Assembly (NCBI RefSeq): GCF_024436065.1
Contig: NZ_JANFNS010000002.1
Coordinates: 434,001-498,000 of the forward strand
Source of the DNA: Saccharibacillus sp. JS10
GTDB taxonomy: Bacteria; Bacillota; Bacilli; Paenibacillales; Paenibacillaceae
DNA: 64,000 bases
Direction of reading: 5' to 3'
Shown: positions 47,768-58,370 of the stretch, piece after piece
How positions within the stretch are numbered: the first letter of the stretch is position 1
How the letters are laid out: every line of letters starts with the position of its first letter
Program-made: the position numbers and the translations under genes
The notes under the pieces: generated by a model
The model's database searches: none
What the model was told of the DNA's origin: nothing
The model's input: the letters and a program-made list of their open reading frames with translations, nothing else

Positions 47768-47845
47768 AAAAAAAACCTAAGACACCACGAATAGGCGAGA
47801 CGGCGTAGTTACGTCTGATGTCTCGATCTGGTGCGCTTAGGTTTT
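47768..47845 (-). terminator. LicT-controlled terminator upstream of licT
   Basis: AAAACCTAAG (complement of 47836-47845) pairs with CTTAGGTTTT (complement of 47772-47781), followed by more T on the minus strand. Confidence 0.88.
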
Positions 47846-47868
47846 GCCTGCGGATGCAGTAACAATCC
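47838..47868 (-). promoter_or_regulatory. RAT antiterminator site upstream of licT
   Basis: The minus strand reads GGGATTGTTACTGCATCC followed by GCAGGCAAAACCTAA, a consensus RAT. Confidence 0.93.
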
Positions 47869-47894
47869 CGGTTGAACTTATCCAGTTACAATCT

Positions 47895-47923
47895 AGTTTA
47901 TCGGCAGCTTCAAAACCTGTCAA
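47895..47923 (-). promoter_or_regulatory. promoter of licT
   Basis: On the minus strand, TTGACA (complement of 47918-47923) and TAAACT (complement of 47895-47900) are 17 bp apart; the -35 lies inside a cre site. Confidence 0.7.
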
Positions 47924-47931
47924 CGCTTTCA
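47918..47931. promoter_or_regulatory. cre site (CcpA) at the licT promoter
   Basis: The minus strand reads TGAAAGCGTTGACA, a full match to TGWNANCGNTNWCA. It overlaps the -35 box and should confer catabolite repression. Confidence 0.85.
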
Positions 47932-47950
47932 GTCAAGTTCATGTCATGAA

Positions 47951-47986
47951 AAAAGAGACCCGATAGATTGGATATCGGGTCTTTTT
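47951..47986. terminator. bidirectional terminator downstream of bglH
   Basis: GACCCGAT (47957-47964) pairs with ATCGGGTC (47974-47981), with T-rich tails on both strands. It separates bglH from the licT promoter. Confidence 0.85.
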
Positions 47987-48011
47987 GAAGGGATGAGCCG
48001 ACGTTAAGAAG

Positions 48012-49469
<1,458 letters not shown>

Positions 49470-49507
49470 TTAGGGAATGTAAGGGACGCCGCTGAATATC
49501 AGGCAAA

Positions 49508-49563
49508 TAAAAAACCTGAATCAGACCGTTCGCGTCTAGACGCAAAGCAGCTCGATTCAGGTT
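49508..49563 (-). terminator. terminator in the bglH leader
   Basis: On the minus strand AACCTGAATC (complement of 49554-49563) pairs with GATTCAGGTT (complement of 49513-49522), followed by TTTT. The arrangement matches the two canonical LicT leaders downstream. Confidence 0.85.
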
Positions 49564-49584
49564 ATGCCCAAATGGTAACATCCC
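49554..49584 (-). promoter_or_regulatory. diverged RAT antiterminator site upstream of bglH
   Basis: The minus strand reads GGGATGTTACC, a short middle, and GGGCATAACCTGAATC. It keeps the RAT layout and overlaps the terminator, but several bases differ from the two consensus RATs. Confidence 0.65.
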
Positions 49585-49629
49585 ATAGATCATCATTCAG
49601 TTGTTGGAAAATCGACATTTCTGTAATCA

Positions 49630-49658
49630 ACTTTAAAGATTGTCGAAACAAATGTCAA
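49630..49658 (-). promoter_or_regulatory. promoter of bglH
   Basis: On the minus strand, TTGACA (complement of 49653-49658) and TAAAGT (complement of 49630-49635) are 17 bp apart. Confidence 0.65.
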
Positions 49659-49685
49659 ATCTTAAGGAGGGTAGAAGTTAAAAAA

Positions 49686-49699
49686 TGCTAGCGCTTTCT
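49686..49699. promoter_or_regulatory. cre-like site between bglH and the esterase gene
   Basis: The minus strand reads AGAAAGCGCTAGCA, 12 of 14 positions of the cre consensus. It lies upstream of the bglH promoter and of the divergent esterase gene. Confidence 0.5.
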
Positions 49700-49779
49700 T
49701 TATCCGGCTTATATAGTTAAGAAGTATCGGCTGTGGTTACAATCAAATGACGGATGAACCGTCTTAGGAGGACACCAAG

Positions 49780-50898
49780 TTGCGAAAATATTCGTCTCAA
49801 GATCTGGAGATTTTAAAAAATCAAACGTCTGTACAATCAGTGGATGGTGTTGATGTCGTAATTAAGCCAAGCCCCGGCGAGGAACGCCCTGGTTACATAG
49901 ATCCGGCAGAACTTGAAATTATGAAGCAACATTGGGTAGGAGATTTAGGAAGTCGTAACGAAAAAAATGCCGAAAAGCCGCCGATTGAAGCGATGCTTCC
50001 GATTATTCGCGAAAGTATGGGATTTCCCAATTACAATCTGAATACGGTCGAAATTCACACGCGCTATGAAGAATTGACGGATAGCGGCAATACCGTTGGA
50101 TTATGGCGACATTATCCGCGCAAGTCACCTAAAGAAAACCGTCCGGCGCTTGTCTTTTTCCACGGTGGAGGTTGGATCGGCGGCAGTGTATACACGGTCG
50201 AAAATATTTGTAGGTTGATTGCGGAACTTGCCGATGCAGTCGTATTCAATGTCGACTATTCGTTGGCTCCTGAAAAGCCGTATCCGCATGGATTTAACGA
50301 CAATTATAATGCGGTTAAACATATTTACGATCATGCAGAAGCTTACGGAATTGACCGGGATCGAATTGCTATCGGCGGAGATAGCGCAGGAGGGAATTAC
50401 GCAGCAGCCGTATGTCTGAAAGCAAAAGAAGAAGGAACGCCCAAGATTGCGCTACAAGTGCTGATCTATCCTTGCGTAGCGATGGCAGATGCGTCAGTAG
50501 AAGGTTATGAATGGAAGCAAGAATCTTTTGACATAGCACCCGAACATGCGGACATCTTGCTCGGAGGGCTGTTATCGCTCGGTAAGCCTTCCAAAAGAAA
50601 TGAAGACCCTATGATGAATTTGTATTTGCCGGAAGATGCGGATGTAACCGATCCTTATATTAGCCCTATGCTTGCGAAGTCGCATAAAGATTTACCGCCA
50701 GCTCTGCTGATCGGTGCAGAATTCGACGGAGTGCGTATACAAACCGAGTTTTATGCCAAACAATTGGCAGAAGCAGGCGTACAGGTGAGATGTTTGCGGT
50801 ATAAAGGCATGACCCATGCGTTTATGGATAAATTAGGGCACGTCGCGCAAGCGGAAGATTTATGTATTGAAGTCGCGGATGCGATTAAAGCGTTATAG
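49780..50898 (+). CDS. alpha/beta hydrolase fold-3 (HSL-type) esterase
   Basis: This 372-aa enzyme has the oxyanion motif FFHGGGWIGG (around residue 125), the nucleophile in IGGDSAGGNYAA, an Asp in IGAEFDGVR, and His in GMTHAFMD. It is a hormone-sensitive-lipase-type esterase on short acyl esters. It starts with TTG, perfectly spaced after AGGAGG. It is divergent from bglH across a region with a cre-like site. A sugar- or xenobiotic-ester role is possible but unproven. A clean bidirectional terminator follows. Confidence 0.87.
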   Translation: MRKYSSQDLEILKNQTSVQSVDGVDVVIKPSPGEERPGYIDPAELEIMKQHWVGDLGSRNEKNAEKPPIEAMLPIIRESMGFPNYNLNTVEIHTRYEELTDSGNTVGLWRHYPRKSPKENRPALVFFHGGGWIGGSVYTVENICRLIAELADAVVFNVDYSLAPEKPYPHGFNDNYNAVKHIYDHAEAYGIDRDRIAIGGDSAGGNYAAAVCLKAKEEGTPKIALQVLIYPCVAMADASVEGYEWKQESFDIAPEHADILLGGLLSLGKPSKRNEDPMMNLYLPEDADVTDPYISPMLAKSHKDLPPALLIGAEFDGVRIQTEFYAKQLAEAGVQVRCLRYKGMTHAFMDKLGHVAQAEDLCIEVADAIKAL

Positions 50899-50930
50899 GC
50901 GTAGAGAGTAGTGGAGTCAGCAGGTAAGAA

Positions 50931-50969
50931 AAAAGAGTCGCAGCCCGGCAGGAAGCTGCGACTCTTTTT
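50931..50969. terminator. bidirectional terminator between the esterase and SLH genes
   Basis: AAAAGAGTCGCAGC (50931-50944) pairs with GCTGCGACTCTTTT (50955-50968). Confidence 0.92.
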
Positions 50970-50991
50970 GATGATTCTTCAAAGCAATGAG

Positions 50992-53787
50992 TTAAGCCGG
51001 TGGTTGTAGAGCTGGGATAACCAAATTAAAAGAGTTAAATCCCAGAAGACCTGCAGGGCTAATCAAATCATAAAAAAGTCTAGGTATTTCGATTCCTGTT
51101 GAAGGAATGTTTGCTCCTTCACCCAAAGTAAGAGTGAATGTGCGTCCATATGATTCATCCATTGCAAACAATTCGTCAGTGGTTAGAATCGTTCCTTCTC
51201 CAAACGTATAACCTTCTTGTCCAGGAACACTTTTCAAAGCCTTTTCTAAGCCGGTTCTCGAGAAAGATCCCCATGAAGAAGGTGGACGGACTAACTCATC
51301 TTTAGAATCTTGTTTCCAAACAAAGTTGTTCGTTTTGAAGATCAGCTTATCGCCTTTATCGTACTTATAAGGGCTTGTAGAAGGATCTTTGCTTTGTTCT
51401 TGAGTAATGGATACGATAGCGGGATACGTGGTTTCAATAGAGAAATACGTAATAGTTTGTTGCCCTTTCGCATCTGTAACTGTTAATCGGTAAGAACCTT
51501 CGGTATTGATTTCAGTACCCAGTGTATAGTTTTTTACAGGATAAATATAATCGGTTTTTGCATAGTCGAGTCCAGTTGTAGTTGAACGCATCAGTTCAAC
51601 GTTCACAATATCTGTATCTCCAGAAACAGGAGTTAAAGGACGATCTGATAAGACTTGTTCAGGTAAAGGAACAATTCGAATGCCTCCTAAAATTGGAGCA
51701 TGATCGACTTCAGGTCCGCTACCTACAAAAATTTCTTTATCAAAAAACATAGCAGAGTCTTCGCCCTTAATCGTTAACTTCACATTTTTGCCTACGACTT
51801 TAGAAACAACTTTCAAAAGATCGGTTCTTGTTAAGTCCAGGCCTACGCGAGCTTTGCCCGTAGACAGTTGATAATAAACATCAGAAGCAAGTTCTTCTGC
51901 ATTGCTGTAGTTATGATGTAATACTACTGTCGTAGTAAATATCCCATCGTTAATTACGATAGATCGATTGTGTTTTTGGAAGTCCTTACCGCTGTAAGTT
52001 CCAGGAACGAAAATACGATCATCGCTGTTTTCGGTCACGATGAATTTTTGGCTTGAGCCTTTTTCCACCGTGGAGACTTTTAAAATATCTTCTTCATTAG
52101 AGATCGAAACATCCATATGACTTGAGTATAAGGCACCGCTTAAATACAGAGCCAAATCGTCTAGAGAATCATACTTTCGATTTAAAAGAACATTAGCTTT
52201 TTCAGCACCTAATTGGATTTCTAGTTCGGCACTTCGATCCCATATAACATTACGTTTATAGACATTATTGTCGAAAAAGTCGTTCGGTTGTGTTCCACCA
52301 AAAGTCAATTGACCGTCGTTAGCCATAGAAGTTCTAGTAATCGTGAATGTATCTCCCACTTTTGTTGCCGAAGCGTCTACATTAGCGAGCGTGAGTTGTT
52401 GATTGATTACATTTACGATATCACTCAAATTACTGTAGTTTTTGTTGAGTAAGATTGTGGCTGTTTTTTCTCCGTCGTTTATCGTGAATGTTTTGCTATG
52501 ATCGATGTCGATTTGCGAGATTGAGAAGGTTGACTTGAACCGACTTGAATCAGGACCGGAAACCTTTAGATATGACCCTTGAGCAGGCTCGTTTTCCGTA
52601 ATCGATAACTTCTTTTTGGAAGGATCTAAGTTCACGGTAACATCAAAGTTTATTGCTTTAAGATAAACAGTTATGTAGCTAAAAAGAGCATCAGTATTCA
52701 TGAAATTAATATGTCCGATATTAAATCTCACTTCGTTCTCTTTATGATTCTCAATCGTAAATTGTTTTAAATCAGATTCTAAAGTAGTCAACGTTTCGAC
52801 TTCCAATGTAGCGGGTGTGCCTACAACGCTAAAGTCGAAATCAGTAATTGGTTTAGATGTTGCGGATGCTGGTAGTTGATTGATACTGAAATCTAGGTTG
52901 CGGATCGGTTTGCTGATCAGTACTGCTGAAGAAGTCTCAGTATTTTCGAAATTCAAATCACTAATCGGTCGACTGATCGCAACCGCCGGCAGCGACTGTT
53001 CAATAGGATTAGGTACAGAAATCGGTGGAGCTGAGTTTCCTGAACCCGAGGAAGGAATCGAAGGCGCAGGTGTTGGTGTCGGAACTGGTGTTACAGCAGG
53101 TGCCGGATTATTTGCGGGTACGTCTGTAGGGTTTGGCTGAGACGTCATTTGTTGTTTTTGCGTATGTACACGCACGGCAATGATCGCGGTTTCTTGACGA
53201 TTCGCTTTGGAAGTCGCACCGAACGTTGAACCTGTTCCCGTCATCAGACCAGCACGGAGAGCCGCTGCAACATATTGCGAAGACCAACTGTGGATAGAAG
53301 ACGCATCGCTAAAACGGTTCAAAGCAGTCACATCATTATTGATCGGAAGCCCTAATGCTTTGACAAACACAATTGCCAGTTGTTCACGTGTCATTTCAGC
53401 TTGAGGATCGAATTTACCGTTGCCGTAACCTTGCATCATGCCAGCTTTACGCGCAGCTTCGATATAAGCGGTACTCCATGAATCGGTCGGAACATCTTTA
53501 AAAGAAGAAGCGGTCGTTTCTAGCGGTAAGTTGAGCAGTTGAACCAAAATTTTCGCCATTTCTTGACGGGTAATCCGATCGTTTGGACGGAAATTTCCTT
53601 GCTGGTCGCCTTCCAGAAGCCCGAGCAGCTTAGCTTGTACAATCGAATCGCGAGACCAAGTCGAAGCCGTATTAAGGTCTTTGAATGAGTTTTCTGAGTC
53701 CGTAGCCGCGCTTATTTGTGAAGATAATGAACTCATGATACTAGTCGCAACCAGTAGTGAAGCGACAATCTTATTTGGAATGTTCAA
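50992..53787 (-). CDS. SLH-domain surface protein with three repeated C-terminal modules
   Basis: This 931-aa secreted protein starts with TTG after GGGGGA and has a signal peptide (cleavage near ISA-AT, residue 28). Three SLH domains (about 33-85, 90-150, 155-210; FKDLNTASTWSRDS, FKDVPTDSWSTAY, FSDASSIHSWSSQY) should hold it to secondary cell-wall polymer. A Pro/Thr/Ser linker follows (about 215-265), then three short repeats of about 23 residues (SRPISDLNF, SKPIRNLDF, SKPITDFDF). Next come modules of the form INDG-x-ILLNKNYSNLSDIVNVIN, repeated about three times (near 437, 521 and 603), reminiscent of flagellin-hook IN motifs. Function is unknown; an adhesin or matrix role is inference. Confidence 0.85.
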   Translation of the reverse strand: MNIPNKIVASLLVATSIMSSLSSQISAATDSENSFKDLNTASTWSRDSIVQAKLLGLLEGDQQGNFRPNDRITRQEMAKILVQLLNLPLETTASSFKDVPTDSWSTAYIEAARKAGMMQGYGNGKFDPQAEMTREQLAIVFVKALGLPINNDVTALNRFSDASSIHSWSSQYVAAALRAGLMTGTGSTFGATSKANRQETAIIAVRVHTQKQQMTSQPNPTDVPANNPAPAVTPVPTPTPAPSIPSSGSGNSAPPISVPNPIEQSLPAVAISRPISDLNFENTETSSAVLISKPIRNLDFSINQLPASATSKPITDFDFSVVGTPATLEVETLTTLESDLKQFTIENHKENEVRFNIGHINFMNTDALFSYITVYLKAINFDVTVNLDPSKKKLSITENEPAQGSYLKVSGPDSSRFKSTFSISQIDIDHSKTFTINDGEKTATILLNKNYSNLSDIVNVINQQLTLANVDASATKVGDTFTITRTSMANDGQLTFGGTQPNDFFDNNVYKRNVIWDRSAELEIQLGAEKANVLLNRKYDSLDDLALYLSGALYSSHMDVSISNEEDILKVSTVEKGSSQKFIVTENSDDRIFVPGTYSGKDFQKHNRSIVINDGIFTTTVVLHHNYSNAEELASDVYYQLSTGKARVGLDLTRTDLLKVVSKVVGKNVKLTIKGEDSAMFFDKEIFVGSGPEVDHAPILGGIRIVPLPEQVLSDRPLTPVSGDTDIVNVELMRSTTTGLDYAKTDYIYPVKNYTLGTEINTEGSYRLTVTDAKGQQTITYFSIETTYPAIVSITQEQSKDPSTSPYKYDKGDKLIFKTNNFVWKQDSKDELVRPPSSWGSFSRTGLEKALKSVPGQEGYTFGEGTILTTDELFAMDESYGRTFTLTLGEGANIPSTGIEIPRLFYDLISPAGLLGFNSFNLVIPALQPPA

Positions 53788-53978
53788 TCTTGTTCCCCCT
53801 GAATATTAAATACAGGTATACCCCTTATCACCTGTTTATGACACTTCGTATTATATATTGAATGGATTAAGCAAGCTAGCAATAAAAATCATTTTTTGTT
53901 AATTTGACATCGCTTTCTTTATCATTCAAGGTTAATAAAGAAAAGTCAGACCAACTACCGAAGGAGGGCGTTAAGCAG

Positions 53979-56348
53979 ATGTGGAAAAAACGGATCGGGT
54001 ACGAGAAAGAAGGTCGCCGAATTAACTTGCAATTTGAAGGTGGCGAAGGCTGGATCGAGATCGTCAATCCGTGGGTGATCCATGTTTTTGCGCCTTTGCA
54101 TACGCAAGAACCGGAGTCGCGTGCGGTCGAGCCGAATGCTTTAGCTTTTGAAGAATGTGAGTACCGGGTCAGCGAGCGCGAAGGGCATTTGGAGATTGCG
54201 ACGGAGCAGTTAACGGTTCGCGCGTACGATCATTTTTACGTAGATGTATATGACGCTTCCGGTACGCCTTTGTGTCTCGATCATCGCGGCGAACGTAATC
54301 CGTTCCAACGCCGAGGCAATACCAGTATCGCCGAAGACGAAGGGCATACCGCGATGAAAACAAGCAACAAGCATACCATTGAAGTGTTGAAGTCGATGGA
54401 AGGCGAAGAAAAGTTTTATGGATTAGGTGACAAAACAGGACCGCTGAATAAAAAAGGCTACGAATATGAAATGTGGAATACCGATGATCCATCGCCGCAT
54501 GTCGAAAGCCACAAAGCTTTATACAAAAGCATTCCGTTTTTTATTACGTTAAAAGAAAGAGCGGCATACGGGCTGTTTTTCGATAATCCTTTCAAAACCT
54601 TTTTCGATCTCGGCAAAGAAAACTCCGATTATTACTATTTTGGCGCAGACGGCGGCAACTTGGATTATTACTTTATTCACGGCCCCAGCGTCAAAGACGT
54701 CGTGATTCGCTATACCGCGTTGACCGGACGGACTCCGCTTCCGCAACTGTGGACGCTTGGCGCGCATCAATCCAGATGGTCGTATGCACCGGAATCCAGA
54801 GTGCTGGAAATCGCCGAAAAGTTCCGCGAACACGATCTTCCGCTAGACGCGATCCATTTGGATATTGATTATATGGACGGATACCGTGTGTTTACGTGGG
54901 ACAACGAACGTTTCCCTGATCCCGTGGCATTATCGGCAAGATTGCAAGACATGGGCATCAGACTCATTACGATCATCGACCCAGGTGTGAAAAAAGATCA
55001 AGGCTACGCGGTTTACGACGAAGGGTTGGAAAAAGGATACTTTGCTACAGACACAGACGGCATTACTTACGTGAATAAAGTCTGGCCGGGCGACTCGGTC
55101 TATCCGGATTTTTCAGATGAGCCGGTTCGCAAATGGTGGGCAAGTCTTCAGAAGACTATGCTGGACACAGGCGTTGCGGGAATATGGAACGATATGAACG
55201 AACCTGCGAGTTTTAACGGGCCGTTACCGGACGATGTACAATTCAAAAACGACGGGCGACCTACCGATCATCGCGAAATTCATAATGTATACGGGCATCT
55301 GATGTCCAAAGCGACATTTGACGGATTGCTCCAAACGACAGGTAAAAGACCGTTCGTGATTACCCGAGCCGTTTATGCCGGAACGCAAAAATATTCGACG
55401 GTGTGGACAGGGGATAATCAAAGTTTCTGGGAGCATTTGCGCATGTCGATCCCGCAGCTTACCAATCTGGGTTTGAGCGGATTTGCTTTTAGCGGATGCG
55501 ACGTCGGCGGTTTCTCGCATGACGCAACGCCGGAACTTTTGGTACGTTGGGTGCAAGTGGGGGCATTCAGCCCTTTATTCCGTAACCATACGGCAATCGG
55601 GACACGCGATCAGGAACCGTGGGCATACGACGAAGACACTTTAAATGCGTATCGCCAAGCGATGAAGCTGCGTTACCGAATTTTGCCGTATTTATACGAT
55701 CTCATGCGCGAAGCGGAACAAACCGGGCTTGCGCCGATGCGTCCGCTTGTACTCGAATATCCAGAAGATTCTGCCGTACACGAATTAGACGATCAATTTT
55801 TATTCGGCAGCCAGCTGCTTGTCGCTCCTATTGTGGAGCAAGGTAAGCGTAATCGCGCGGTTTATTTGCCGGAAGGTACATGGATCGACGACCGTACGGG
55901 AGAAAAGATCGAAGGCGGCAAAACGATTGTAGCGGAAGCGCCTCTTGATGTCTGCCCGATTTATGTGCGTGCAGGGACACTGCTTCCGGCTTATCCAGAT
56001 CGTCGTTATGTCGGTGAGCGTAAGATCGAAGAGTTGTTATTGTACGTTTATCCGGGTGACGGCGAATACACGCATTTCGAAGACGATGGAGAAAGCTACG
56101 ATTACCGAGACGGTGGCTATAACGAATACAAATTCTCGCAACAACATCAGAATGGACAATTGAAGGTTAAGCTTGAACATGTCCATGCTGGATATAACGA
56201 AGGGTATACGCATATTCGAACTGTGGTACATGGATTTACCGCTAAATCAGCTACATTAGACGGACAACCGATCGAATTCGAATCCGAAGAAGGCAATACG
56301 GCGATTGTTGTGCCGGCAAGCGGTGGAGAATTGATTTTGACGCTGTAA
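53979..56348 (+). CDS. alpha-glucosidase, glycoside hydrolase family 31
   Basis: This 789-aa intracellular enzyme should release glucose from alpha-glucosides such as maltose or isomaltose. It has the GH31 N-terminal beta domain, PLPQLWTLGAHQSRWSY, and the catalytic core with nucleophile Asp405 in GIWNDMNEPASF and the acid region FSGCDVGGFSHDATPELLVRW. The C-terminal beta domains include FEDDGESYDY. The open frame extends upstream to 53904, but AAGGAGGG is spaced for ATG 53979. There is no signal peptide. It shows no linkage to a sugar operon. Confidence 0.94.
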   Translation: MWKKRIGYEKEGRRINLQFEGGEGWIEIVNPWVIHVFAPLHTQEPESRAVEPNALAFEECEYRVSEREGHLEIATEQLTVRAYDHFYVDVYDASGTPLCLDHRGERNPFQRRGNTSIAEDEGHTAMKTSNKHTIEVLKSMEGEEKFYGLGDKTGPLNKKGYEYEMWNTDDPSPHVESHKALYKSIPFFITLKERAAYGLFFDNPFKTFFDLGKENSDYYYFGADGGNLDYYFIHGPSVKDVVIRYTALTGRTPLPQLWTLGAHQSRWSYAPESRVLEIAEKFREHDLPLDAIHLDIDYMDGYRVFTWDNERFPDPVALSARLQDMGIRLITIIDPGVKKDQGYAVYDEGLEKGYFATDTDGITYVNKVWPGDSVYPDFSDEPVRKWWASLQKTMLDTGVAGIWNDMNEPASFNGPLPDDVQFKNDGRPTDHREIHNVYGHLMSKATFDGLLQTTGKRPFVITRAVYAGTQKYSTVWTGDNQSFWEHLRMSIPQLTNLGLSGFAFSGCDVGGFSHDATPELLVRWVQVGAFSPLFRNHTAIGTRDQEPWAYDEDTLNAYRQAMKLRYRILPYLYDLMREAEQTGLAPMRPLVLEYPEDSAVHELDDQFLFGSQLLVAPIVEQGKRNRAVYLPEGTWIDDRTGEKIEGGKTIVAEAPLDVCPIYVRAGTLLPAYPDRRYVGERKIEELLLYVYPGDGEYTHFEDDGESYDYRDGGYNEYKFSQQHQNGQLKVKLEHVHAGYNEGYTHIRTVVHGFTAKSATLDGQPIEFESEEGNTAIVVPASGGELILTL

Positions 56349-56372
56349 AGCTTCTTTATAAGGGTTCACGTT

Positions 56373-56400
56373 TTGTTCCTTCGGCGTTAACCTATATAAT
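56373..56400 (+). promoter_or_regulatory. promoter of the yhaM-like gene
   Basis: TTGTTC (56373-56378) and TATAAT (56395-56400), 16 bp apart, 80 bp upstream of the ATG. Confidence 0.55.
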
Positions 56401-56480
56401 AGAAGAAAGACCTGATCGAAAGCCGAAGTTTTCGGTAATGATCCACGACTACGATTAAATGAACCTGATGGAGGAACACA

Positions 56481-57446
56481 ATGAAAACGATCAAAGAATT
56501 TATTGAAGGCGACGATATTACCGGGTTTTACCTGTTGAAGTCTGCGGATTTAAAACAAACCAATTCGACGCCGCCAAAAGACTACTTCGACTTGGTATTG
56601 GCAGACGCGAGCGGTGAGATTCCAGCGAAAATGTGGGATGTCAGCACGACTGATAAAGAAACCTTTTTCGCACCGATGCTCGTTAAAGTACGCGGAATCG
56701 TGCAAAAATATAGAGATAAGCCGCAATTTAAAGTGACTAAGTTACGTGCGGCCGAACCGGATGACGGGTATACGTTAACCGATTTTATCCGCTCTGCGCC
56801 TGTGCCGCCGAATGATCTAGTCTACACGATCAAAACGACCGCAGCCGGTATTTCGGATACCGATCTACGCCGGATCGTCGATTATTGCGTTGAAAAAGTC
56901 GGCGACAAATTGATGCATTATCCAGCGGCAAAAGGAATGCACCATGCTTTTTACGCAGGGCTTGCTTATCATACGGTACGCATGTTGGAGTTGGCAGAGT
57001 TTATTTGCAAACAACGTCCATTCCTGAACCGCGATATGCTGCTTGCCGGAATCATTTTGCATGATATCGCCAAAACCGAAGAGATGACTGCCGAACTAGG
57101 CGTTGTTTCTGAATACAGCTTTACAGGTAAATTGATTGGGCACTTGGCGCTATCTTCGACTTGGATCACCGAAGCCGCGATCAAACTCGGACTTGACCCA
57201 GCTTCTGAAAAAGTCGTGTTGATGCAGCATATGGTCTTGTCGCACCACAACAAAGGCGAATGGGGCAGCCCGGTACAACCGCAAACTGCCGAAGCGATCG
57301 CTTTGCATTACATCGACCAATTGGACGCTAAGCTCCAAGCTGCCGAAGATGCACTCGATATGATGCCTGATAACGAAGAATGGACCGTACCGCTTCGCGT
57401 GCTGGAAAGCAAAGCGCTATACCGTGGACCAAAAGAAAAAGAGTAA
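56481..57446 (+). CDS. yhaM: 3'-5' exoribonuclease YhaM family (OB fold plus HD domain)
   Basis: This 321-aa nuclease trims 3' ends of RNA and single-stranded DNA. An N-terminal OB fold (about 10-95, with LVLADASGEIPAKMWD) binds nucleic acid. The HD phosphohydrolase domain (about 155-290) carries HHAFYAGLAYHTVRM and His194-Asp195 in ILHDIAKTEE. The length matches B. subtilis YhaM. GGAGG precedes the ATG by 8 nt. It is a single gene with its own promoter and terminator. Confidence 0.92.
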   Translation: MKTIKEFIEGDDITGFYLLKSADLKQTNSTPPKDYFDLVLADASGEIPAKMWDVSTTDKETFFAPMLVKVRGIVQKYRDKPQFKVTKLRAAEPDDGYTLTDFIRSAPVPPNDLVYTIKTTAAGISDTDLRRIVDYCVEKVGDKLMHYPAAKGMHHAFYAGLAYHTVRMLELAEFICKQRPFLNRDMLLAGIILHDIAKTEEMTAELGVVSEYSFTGKLIGHLALSSTWITEAAIKLGLDPASEKVVLMQHMVLSHHNKGEWGSPVQPQTAEAIALHYIDQLDAKLQAAEDALDMMPDNEEWTVPLRVLESKALYRGPKEKE

Positions 57447-57460
57447 TCTATTCAACGTTT

Positions 57461-57513
57461 AAAAGCAGCCTTTTCATCAATGATTAAATTCATTGTGAAA
57501 GACTGCTTTTTTT
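57461..57513 (+). terminator. terminator of the yhaM-like gene
   Basis: AAAAGCAG (57461-57468) pairs with CTGCTTTT (57503-57510), with further pairing inside, then TTT. Confidence 0.8.
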
Positions 57514-57529
57514 ATTTAACGAACGAGAA

Positions 57530-57559
57530 TTGACAAAAGAAATTAAATGTAACTATAAT
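57530..57559 (+). promoter_or_regulatory. promoter of the NAD(P)-binding protein gene
   Basis: TTGACA (57530-57535) and TATAAT (57554-57559), 18 bp apart. Confidence 0.8.
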
Positions 57560-57565
57560 GGTTAC
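57549..57565. promoter_or_regulatory. palindrome over the -10 box, probable operator
   Basis: GTAAC-TATAATG-GTTAC places a 5-bp inverted repeat exactly around the -10 element. A repressor bound here would block RNA polymerase. HxlR/DUF24 regulators often control such genes, but no regulator is adjacent. Confidence 0.5.
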
Positions 57566-57644
57566 GAATGATGGATATAACGTGTTGATCAAATGGTTAT
57601 ATTTTTAATGAATTAAAAATAAAAAGTCCATGGAGGTTATGATG

Positions 57645-58286
57645 ATGAAAATTGCAGTAATCGGCGCGACTGGAAAAGCAGGCAATCTGATTGTCAAAGA
57701 AGCGAAAGAAAGGGGACATGAAGTTACCGCTTTTGTACGTGACGCATCCAAATTTAATGAAGTCGACGTTCAAGCGGTTCAAAAAGACGTACTCGATCTT
57801 TCGGCAGACGATGTCAAAGCTTTCGATGCAGTGGTGAACGCAATCAGTATGCCTCCAGGTCAAGAAGAAGGTCATGTCACAGCAGGTCGCAAACTGATCG
57901 AAATCTTCAAAAATGCTCCAGAAACTCGTTTGATCGTAGTCGGCGGCGCAGGCAGTCTATTCGTAGACGAAGCGCAAACGACTGCATTGATCGATACACC
58001 GGATTTCCCTGATCTATACAAGCCTACCGCTTCGAATCAAGGTCAGAACTTGAAAGACCTCAAAGCTTCCGAAGGGCTTAAGTGGACTTTCGTTAGCCCA
58101 GCCGCTTTCTTCGATGCCGAAGGCAAAAGAACCGGCAGCTACCAAGCCGCAGGCGAAGTGATGACCGTCAACGCCGCAGGCGATAGCTATATCAGCTACC
58201 CCGATTACGCGATTGCTATCGTCGACGAAATCGAACAAGCCAAACACATCAACCAACGCTTCAGCGTAGTCGGAGAAAAAGCGTAA
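57645..58286 (+). CDS. NAD(P)H-binding protein, atypical SDR (YwnB-like)
   Basis: This protein of about 213 aa begins KIAVIGATGKAGNLIVKEAKERGHEVTAFVRD, an NAD(P)-binding Rossmann motif typical of YwnB/YhfK-like proteins. GGAGGT suits ATG 57645; other ATGs at 57630, 57639 and 57642 are in frame. VVGGAGSLFVDE and WTFVSPAAFFDAEGKRTGSY continue the fold. These proteins are often induced by redox or electrophile stress. The substrate is unknown. A terminator and then repeat C follow. Confidence 0.87.
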   Translation: MKIAVIGATGKAGNLIVKEAKERGHEVTAFVRDASKFNEVDVQAVQKDVLDLSADDVKAFDAVVNAISMPPGQEEGHVTAGRKLIEIFKNAPETRLIVVGGAGSLFVDEAQTTALIDTPDFPDLYKPTASNQGQNLKDLKASEGLKWTFVSPAAFFDAEGKRTGSYQAAGEVMTVNAAGDSYISYPDYAIAIVDEIEQAKHINQRFSVVGEKA

Positions 58287-58321
58287 TTCAATCGTATCTA
58301 CTCAATTAAGCACTCTAAACC

Positions 58322-58350
58322 AGCCGCTTCCCAACAAGGAAGCGGCTTTT
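58322..58350 (+). terminator. terminator of the NAD(P)-binding protein gene
   Basis: AGCCGCTTCC pairs perfectly with GGAAGCGGCT, followed by TTTTC. Confidence 0.85.
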
Positions 58351-58370
58351 CTCTTCCCACCACCAACCTT

